A stretch of 9,402 nucleotides of DNA from NCBI GenBank assembly GCA_000434475.1, contig FR879586.1:1-9402 (forward strand), given 5' to 3'. The notes under the pieces were generated by a model that was given only the letters and a program-made list of their open reading frames with translations, searched no databases and was not told where the DNA came from. This document shows positions 6,127 through 9,402 of the stretch, in pieces. Position 1 is the stretch's first letter; each line of letters opens with the position of its first letter. Source of the stretch: Dialister sp. CAG:486 (GTDB lineage Bacteria; Bacillota; Negativicutes; Veillonellales; Dialisteraceae). The position numbers were made by a program, and so were the translations under genes.

Positions 6127-6345
6127 GGGATTAGGGATTAGTGGCTAGGGATTGGGAGCCTCAGGTGACTGGTAGCTAGTGACTGGTGACTACATACAAC
6201 CCTCGGGCATCGCCATTATTTTTACTCGCGGCGCTTCTATTTTTTCATGCGCCGCACCAGCACTCCTAACTCCTAACTCCTAACTGGCGAACAAAGCTTT
6301 CATACACAATCAAGGGACGGCACGCCCAAGGGGCTAACCCTGAAC
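6127..6345 (+). repeat. Composite repeat module B: two heptad families, core, perfect hairpin, heptads, tail
   Basis: Parts in order are as follows. Heptads GGGATTA GGGATTA GTGGCTA GGGATTG occupy 6127-6154. Heptads GGTGACT GGTAGCT AGTGACT GGTGACT occupy 6164-6191. The core CCCTCGGGCATCGCCATT lies at 6200-6217. A perfect 7-bp hairpin pairs GCGGCGC (6228-6234) with GCGCCGC (6249-6255). Three exact CTCCTAA units fill 6263-6283. The tail at 6288-6344 has GCTTTCA, CAATCAAGGGACGGCACGCC and AAGGGG. It is the most complete of the three modules, ending just before the rpsO promoter. Confidence 0.8.
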
Positions 6346-6357
6346 CTGTAATTGCCC

Positions 6358-6386
6358 TTGCACTTTCCTTGATTTCCATGTATAAT
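6358..6386 (+). promoter_or_regulatory. Strong sigma-70 type promoter of rpsO
   Basis: TTGCAC (6358-6363) and a perfect TATAAT (6381-6386) are spaced by exactly 17 bases. Transcription should begin near 6393, giving an 80-base leader. The promoter abuts the right edge of repeat module B. Confidence 0.88.
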
Positions 6387-6403
6387 AGTTATCGTTGTGA
6401 ATA

Positions 6404-6447
6404 CTGTATCCCAGTGGCACGTATCTCCGGCGGCGACTTAGATACAG
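6404..6447 (+). promoter_or_regulatory. Structured rpsO leader, candidate S15 autoregulatory RNA
   Basis: CTGTATC (6404-6410) pairs perfectly with GATACAG (6441-6447). A second copy of the left strand, GTATCT (6421-6426), can instead pair with AGATAC (6440-6445). The two folds are mutually exclusive and share the right strand; the enclosed stretch holds CCGGCGGCG. The structure ends 15 bases before the AGGAGG ribosome binding site. S15 is known to repress its own mRNA through diverse leader folds in several phyla. That this leader is one of them is inferred from position and folding only. Confidence 0.5.
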
Positions 6448-6473
6448 CTCATGTGTTATTTTAGGAGGCTATT

Positions 6474-6743
6474 ATGCTTACAACCGAACTGAAGAAAGAA
6501 ATCATCGAACAGTATGCCACCCATGAAGGTGACACCGGATCTCCGGAAGTTCAGATCGCTATCCTCACCAAGAGAATCGTTCTGCTCACCGAACATCTGA
6601 AATCCCACAAAAAGGATCATCATTCCCGTCGCGGACTGCTGAAAATGGTCGGCCAGAGAAGAAACATGCTCGACTACCTGCGTCGCAGCGATATTGAACG
6701 TTACAGAGCTCTCGGTGCTAAACTGGGTCTGCGTCTGAAATAA
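6474..6743 (+). CDS. rpsO: 30S ribosomal protein S15
   Basis: This 89-residue protein has exactly the usual length of bacterial S15, which binds the central domain of 16S rRNA early in assembly of the small subunit. Conserved blocks are GDTGSPEVQ at residues 19-27, the rRNA-contacting [12 protein letters not shown] at 45-56, and [12 protein letters not shown] after it. The ATG is preceded by AGGAGG (6463-6468) with a 5-base gap. In most bacteria pnp follows rpsO; here a strong terminator follows instead and the next genes are argR and recN, so rpsO is transcribed alone. It has its own promoter and a structured leader. Confidence 0.98.
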   Translation: MLTTELKKEIIEQYATHEGDTGSPEVQIAILTKRIVLLTEHLKSHKKDHHSRRGLLKMVGQRRNMLDYLRRSDIERYRALGAKLGLRLK

Positions 6744-6785
6744 TTAAAAATTTTTCCACTTATATAGACATAGATAATTCACAGG

Positions 6786-6814
6786 AAAGCAGTGGCCATT
6801 GCCGCTGCTTTTTT
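6786..6814 (+). terminator. Rho-independent terminator of rpsO
   Basis: AAAGCAGTGGC (6786-6796) pairs along its full 11 bases (one T-G wobble) with GCCGCTGCTTT (6801-6811) around the loop CATT, running into six T's (6809-6814). A textbook terminator 42 bases after the stop codon. Confidence 0.94.
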
Positions 6815-6915
6815 GTTGCCAGAAAAGGAGCAGCGGGCGAAAACGGATCCATCAGGGCGGATCAGAACGGTTAGCGGCTGACGGTCACTGCTTTCTTATG
6901 TTTATACAAAAAACA

Positions 6916-6944
6916 TTGACCTTATTCATAAAATGCTATACAAT
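6916..6944 (+). promoter_or_regulatory. Sigma-70 type promoter of argR-recN
   Basis: TTGACC (6916-6921) and TACAAT (6939-6944) are spaced by 17 bases. The spacer and flanks are A+T-rich with ATTCATAAA and TTTATACAAA, which resemble half ARG boxes (consensus around TGAATnnnnATTCA), so autoregulation by ArgR is plausible. I see no full-quality ARG box. Confidence 0.7.
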
Positions 6945-6950
6945 TTATAC

Positions 6951-6981
6951 AAAGTATCTTCCATACTTTCGGGGAGTATGG
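6951..6981 (+). promoter_or_regulatory. Alternating inverted repeats at the start of the argR transcript
   Basis: AAAGTAT (6951-6957) is a perfect inverted repeat of ATACTTT (6963-6969). The overlapping CCATACT (6961-6967) is a perfect inverted repeat of AGTATGG (6975-6981). The middle strand can pair either way, with loops of 5 and 7 bases. It begins at the predicted transcription start (about 6951). It may be an operator or a switchable 5' hairpin; I cannot tell which. Confidence 0.45.
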
Positions 6982-7049
6982 CTTCGTTTATGCAGATATT
7001 TCAGTCTATGCATAAAAGTATGTTTATGAATTGCTTGAGGAGGACAGCT

Positions 7050-7505
7050 ATGAAACGATATAGAATCATGAAAATCAAAGAGATCATTCAGTCGCAGATC
7101 ATCGAGACGCAGGAAGAGCTGGCAAATGCTCTCAAAAAAGAGGGGATCATCGTGACACAGGCGACGGTATCCCGCGATATCAAGGACCTGATGCTTCTCA
7201 AGATCCCGTATGGTGATGGGCATTATCGGTATGCTCTCCCGAGTGAAAAGCCGAATGTGATGTCTAAGAGTCACACCGCGATTCTTTTCCAGGAAGCGGT
7301 CATCCGGATCGACAGCGCGATGAATATGGTAGTGCTTCACACATTGCCGGGTTCTGCATCCTCGGTCGCCTTTGCCATCGATCATTCCAGGACAGAGGAG
7401 GTCATCGGTACACTGGCGGGGGATGATACGGTGCTCCTGATCCTGAAGACGCCGGAAGATGTACCGGTTATGATCAAAAAGCTTCAGGGTCTCTTGAAAA
7501 ATTGA
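7050..7505 (+). CDS. argR: Arginine repressor ArgR/AhrC
   Basis: This 151-residue protein is a full-length arginine-responsive regulator. Family members are hexamers that, with L-arginine, bind ARG boxes and repress arginine biosynthesis genes or activate catabolic ones. The N-terminal winged helix-turn-helix spans residues 1 to about 70, with TQEELANALKKEGI and recognition region TQATVSRDIKDL (S41-R42-D43). The C-terminal oligomerisation and arginine-binding domain has the conserved LAGDDTVLLI, with the acidic pair D125-D126. The reading frame is open back to 6933, but the ATG at 7050 is chosen: GAGGAGG (7037-7043) lies 6 bases upstream and the extension lies across the promoter and leader. 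Ten bases separate its stop from the recN start, so the two form an operon, a common pairing in Firmicutes. Confidence 0.96.
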   Translation: MKRYRIMKIKEIIQSQIIETQEELANALKKEGIIVTQATVSRDIKDLMLLKIPYGDGHYRYALPSEKPNVMSKSHTAILFQEAVIRIDSAMNMVVLHTLPGSASSVAFAIDHSRTEEVIGTLAGDDTVLLILKTPEDVPVMIKKLQGLLKN

Positions 7506-7515
7506 CGAGGTTGCC

Positions 7516-9180
7516 ATGCTGCAGAGTTTACATATCGTGAATTTTGCCATCATCGAGGATACGGTGATCGATCTCACGAAAGGGGTCACGATTTTTACGG
7601 GTGAGACAGGAGCGGGGAAGTCGATCCTGATCGATGCTCTTGCGGTGCTCACCGGACGGCGCGCGAAGACGGATCTCATCCGTACCGGCGCTGATTTCTT
7701 CAAAGTGGAAGGGATCTTCTATGCGGATGACAGCATCGTCTCTGCTTTGCAGGAGCTTGGGATCGAGTGTGAAGGACACGAGGTGATCCTGTCGCGCAAG
7801 CTGAATAAGTCGGGGCGCGGTCTCTGTACCATCAATGGGGATTTCTGTACCGTCAAACAGCTCCAGAAGATCGGCAAGATGCTGGTGCGTCTGCATGAAC
7901 AGAATGACAATATGGAGCTCCTATCCATCCCTTTCTGCGAAAAGATGGTGGATTCGGGGACATCGGAGGTAGCAGCTGCCTACAGGGACTATCAGGATTC
8001 CTACCGGGAGTGGAAAAAGCTGAAGGATGCCCTCGAGGACTATGAGAATGCGAAGCAGGAGCGGGAGCGGCGGCTGGACATTCTGGAATGGGAGCTTTCC
8101 CAGATCTCTTCTGCGCATCTTTTGCCGGATGAGGATGAGGAGATCGAGAAGAAGCTCTCCGTCCTTCAGAACCATGAGCGCATTTTCCGATCGGTACATC
8201 AGGCACTGGAGCTTCTGACGGCAGAAAATGGTCCGCAGGATGCCATCGGGGATGCGATCCGTGAGGTGTCATCGGTCTCCAAGTATGACGAAGCGCTGGA
8301 AGCCTTCCTCGAGTCACTGAACAGTGCCTCGTATGCGCTGGAAGATGCCATCAATGGGCTTGATTCCTACATTTCAGACACCGACTTCTCTGAGGAAGAG
8401 CTGAATGAACTGCAGAGCCGCGATGAAGTGATCTCTGAAATGAAACGAAAGTATGGTCCGACGCTTTCGGATGTGCTTGCCTATGAAGCAAAGGCCAAAA
8501 AGGAATATGAGGCGCTGAAGGAAGTCATCTATGACAATGAGGCGCTTCAAAAAAATTATGCATCACTGACCGGTCTTTTGATGAAGAAGGCAGAGGTGCT
8601 GAATCGGTATCGCATGATCTCCTCGAAGAGAATCCTCACAGGGGTCGTCACGACGCTGAAGGATATGGGCATGGAAAATGCGCGGATGGAGCTGCACCTC
8701 GTCGCTCAGAAGAGCCCGATGCCCAATGGCGCAGAGGAGATGGAATTTTATTTCTCGGCGAACCCGGGTGAGCCGCTCCGCAGCATGCGCGATACGGCAT
8801 CCGGCGGGGAGATCTCCCGTATTGCGCTCGCCATCGAGATGGTGATCTCTCATCTGCTCTCGCAGCAGACACTGATCTTTGATGAGATCGATGTCGGCAT
8901 CAGCGGTAAGGTGGGGCTCAAGGTCGCCAGAAAAATCGCCTGCCTGGCGAAGACGATCCAAGTACTTTGCATCACGCACCTTCCGCAGACTGCCTGTGCA
9001 GCGGATCGACACTATCAGATCGTGAAGACGATCGCAAATGGCCGTACATCGACAAAGGCGGTACTCCTCAATGACGCGCAGCATTTGGACAATATAGCGC
9101 AGATGATCTCCGGTACGGAAGACTCAAAGAGCGCACTGACATCGGCGAAGGAAATGCGGCGGCTGGTGATAGGAAGATAG
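7516..9180 (+). CDS. recN: DNA repair protein RecN
   Basis: This 554-residue SMC-like ATPase is complete and of normal length. RecN gathers and holds broken DNA ends early in double-strand-break repair before RecA-dependent recombination. The N-terminal head begins MLQSLHIVNFAIIEDTVIDL and has Walker A GETGAGKS at 29-36. A central coiled coil, rich in Glu, Lys and Leu (roughly residues 150-360), follows. The C-terminal head has signature SGGE at 429-432, Walker B TLIFDE at 452-457 followed by IDVGISG, and the switch histidine H488 in CITHLPQTA. All catalytic residues are present. The ATG at 7516 has GAGG 5 bases upstream and follows argR by 10 bases. I see no convincing terminator in the 180 bases after the stop codon. 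Confidence 0.97.
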   Translation: MLQSLHIVNFAIIEDTVIDLTKGVTIFTGETGAGKSILIDALAVLTGRRAKTDLIRTGADFFKVEGIFYADDSIVSALQELGIECEGHEVILSRKLNKSGRGLCTINGDFCTVKQLQKIGKMLVRLHEQNDNMELLSIPFCEKMVDSGTSEVAAAYRDYQDSYREWKKLKDALEDYENAKQERERRLDILEWELSQISSAHLLPDEDEEIEKKLSVLQNHERIFRSVHQALELLTAENGPQDAIGDAIREVSSVSKYDEALEAFLESLNSASYALEDAINGLDSYISDTDFSEEELNELQSRDEVISEMKRKYGPTLSDVLAYEAKAKKEYEALKEVIYDNEALQKNYASLTGLLMKKAEVLNRYRMISSKRILTGVVTTLKDMGMENARMELHLVAQKSPMPNGAEEMEFYFSANPGEPLRSMRDTASGGEISRIALAIEMVISHLLSQQTLIFDEIDVGISGKVGLKVARKIACLAKTIQVLCITHLPQTACAADRHYQIVKTIANGRTSTKAVLLNDAQHLDNIAQMISGTEDSKSALTSAKEMRRLVIGR

Positions 9181-9325
9181 GAATGGGGAAGCCGGAGGTT
9201 TGGGCGGATTCCTCAGATGATAGTTCCATTTTCCATGTTGCTTACCAGAGCGGGCTTTCCTGAAAAAAGATCCTCTGCTCAGGGGAAAATGACGATGCGG
9301 GATTACTTTTACGAAGCTGGCACAG

Positions 9326-9351
9326 GATAAGTTTCACACCTTATCACAAAT
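9326..9351. other. Alternating short hairpins downstream of recN
   Basis: GATAAG (9326-9331) pairs with CTTATC (9340-9345), while CTTAT (9340-9344) can also pair with ATAAG (starting about 9350). No T tract follows at once, so it is a weak terminator candidate at best. It lies just before the right copy of the 30-bp repeat. Confidence 0.25.
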
Positions 9352-9360
9352 AAGAAAAGT

Positions 9361-9390
9361 CGATGTGAAATAACGATCATCTCATTTTCG
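9361..9390. repeat. Right arm of a perfect 30-bp inverted repeat (partner 1-30)
   Basis: Exact reverse complement of 1-30 over all 30 bases, beginning CGATGTGAAATAACGATCAT. Twelve unrelated-looking bases follow to the window end. The two copies enclose every gene in the window, about 9.3 kb. Whether the match extends past 9390 cannot be tested because the partner begins at base 1. Confidence 0.9.
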
Positions 9391-9402
9391 CGTTCCATCT
9401 GC

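Noticed and set aside
5739..6287. CRISPR-like array
   Set aside because: Repeat units are only 7 bp and contiguous, with no unique spacers and no cas genes nearby.
6933..7049. N-terminal extension of argR by 39 residues
   Set aside because: It would start inside the promoter and lacks a ribosome binding site, while the ATG at 7050 has GAGGAGG at good spacing and fits the family length.
6945..7703. Minus-strand open frame (252 residues) opposite argR and the recN start
   Set aside because: Sense genes are unmistakable; the antisense product has no recognisable motif.

Overview
The window looks like chromosomal DNA from a low-to-mid GC bacterium of the Firmicutes line. A Negativicutes member (Dialister/Megasphaera/Veillonella-like) is my best guess, but it rests on gene content and style only: an argR-recN pair, a lipoprotein plus ABC importer of the TrpX/COG2984 type, strong AGGAGG ribosome binding sites, and intergenic regions crowded with short repeats. 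I cannot confirm the genus from sequence alone.

Layout. Positions 1-30 hold one arm of a perfect 30-bp inverted repeat whose partner lies at 9361-9390. A membrane O-acyltransferase (acyltransferase-3 family) is encoded on the minus strand at 124-1236. All other genes are on the plus strand. From 1376 to 5728 there is an ABC import locus: promoter, lipoprotein substrate-binding protein, a second substrate-binding paralogue anchored by a membrane helix, permease, ATPase and a terminator. This locus is broken by a hairpin between the two binding proteins and by a repeat module carrying a palindromic MITE-like element between the second binding protein and the permease.

From 5729 to 6350 there is no credible gene. 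It holds layered repeats: arrays of 7-bp units, G+C-rich hairpins, a REP-like segment and a duplicated tail. The same repeat architecture occurs a third time, inverted, at 3714-3974, so the window has three related composite modules. I regard these as the most interesting part of the window.

From 6358 onward are housekeeping genes: rpsO (ribosomal protein S15) with its own strong promoter, a structured leader and a strong terminator, then argR (arginine repressor) and recN (DNA double-strand-break repair) as an apparent two-gene operon with its own promoter. The usual partner of rpsO, pnp, is not in the window. I see no convincing terminator after recN.

How the genes work together: the four transporter proteins make up one importer with two alternative substrate receptors, plausibly for an aromatic amino acid or a related small molecule (inference from the family). 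ArgR would sense arginine and control itself and recN at this locus. The acyltransferase is an independent envelope-modification gene. No phage, CRISPR array, tRNA or rRNA gene was recognised.
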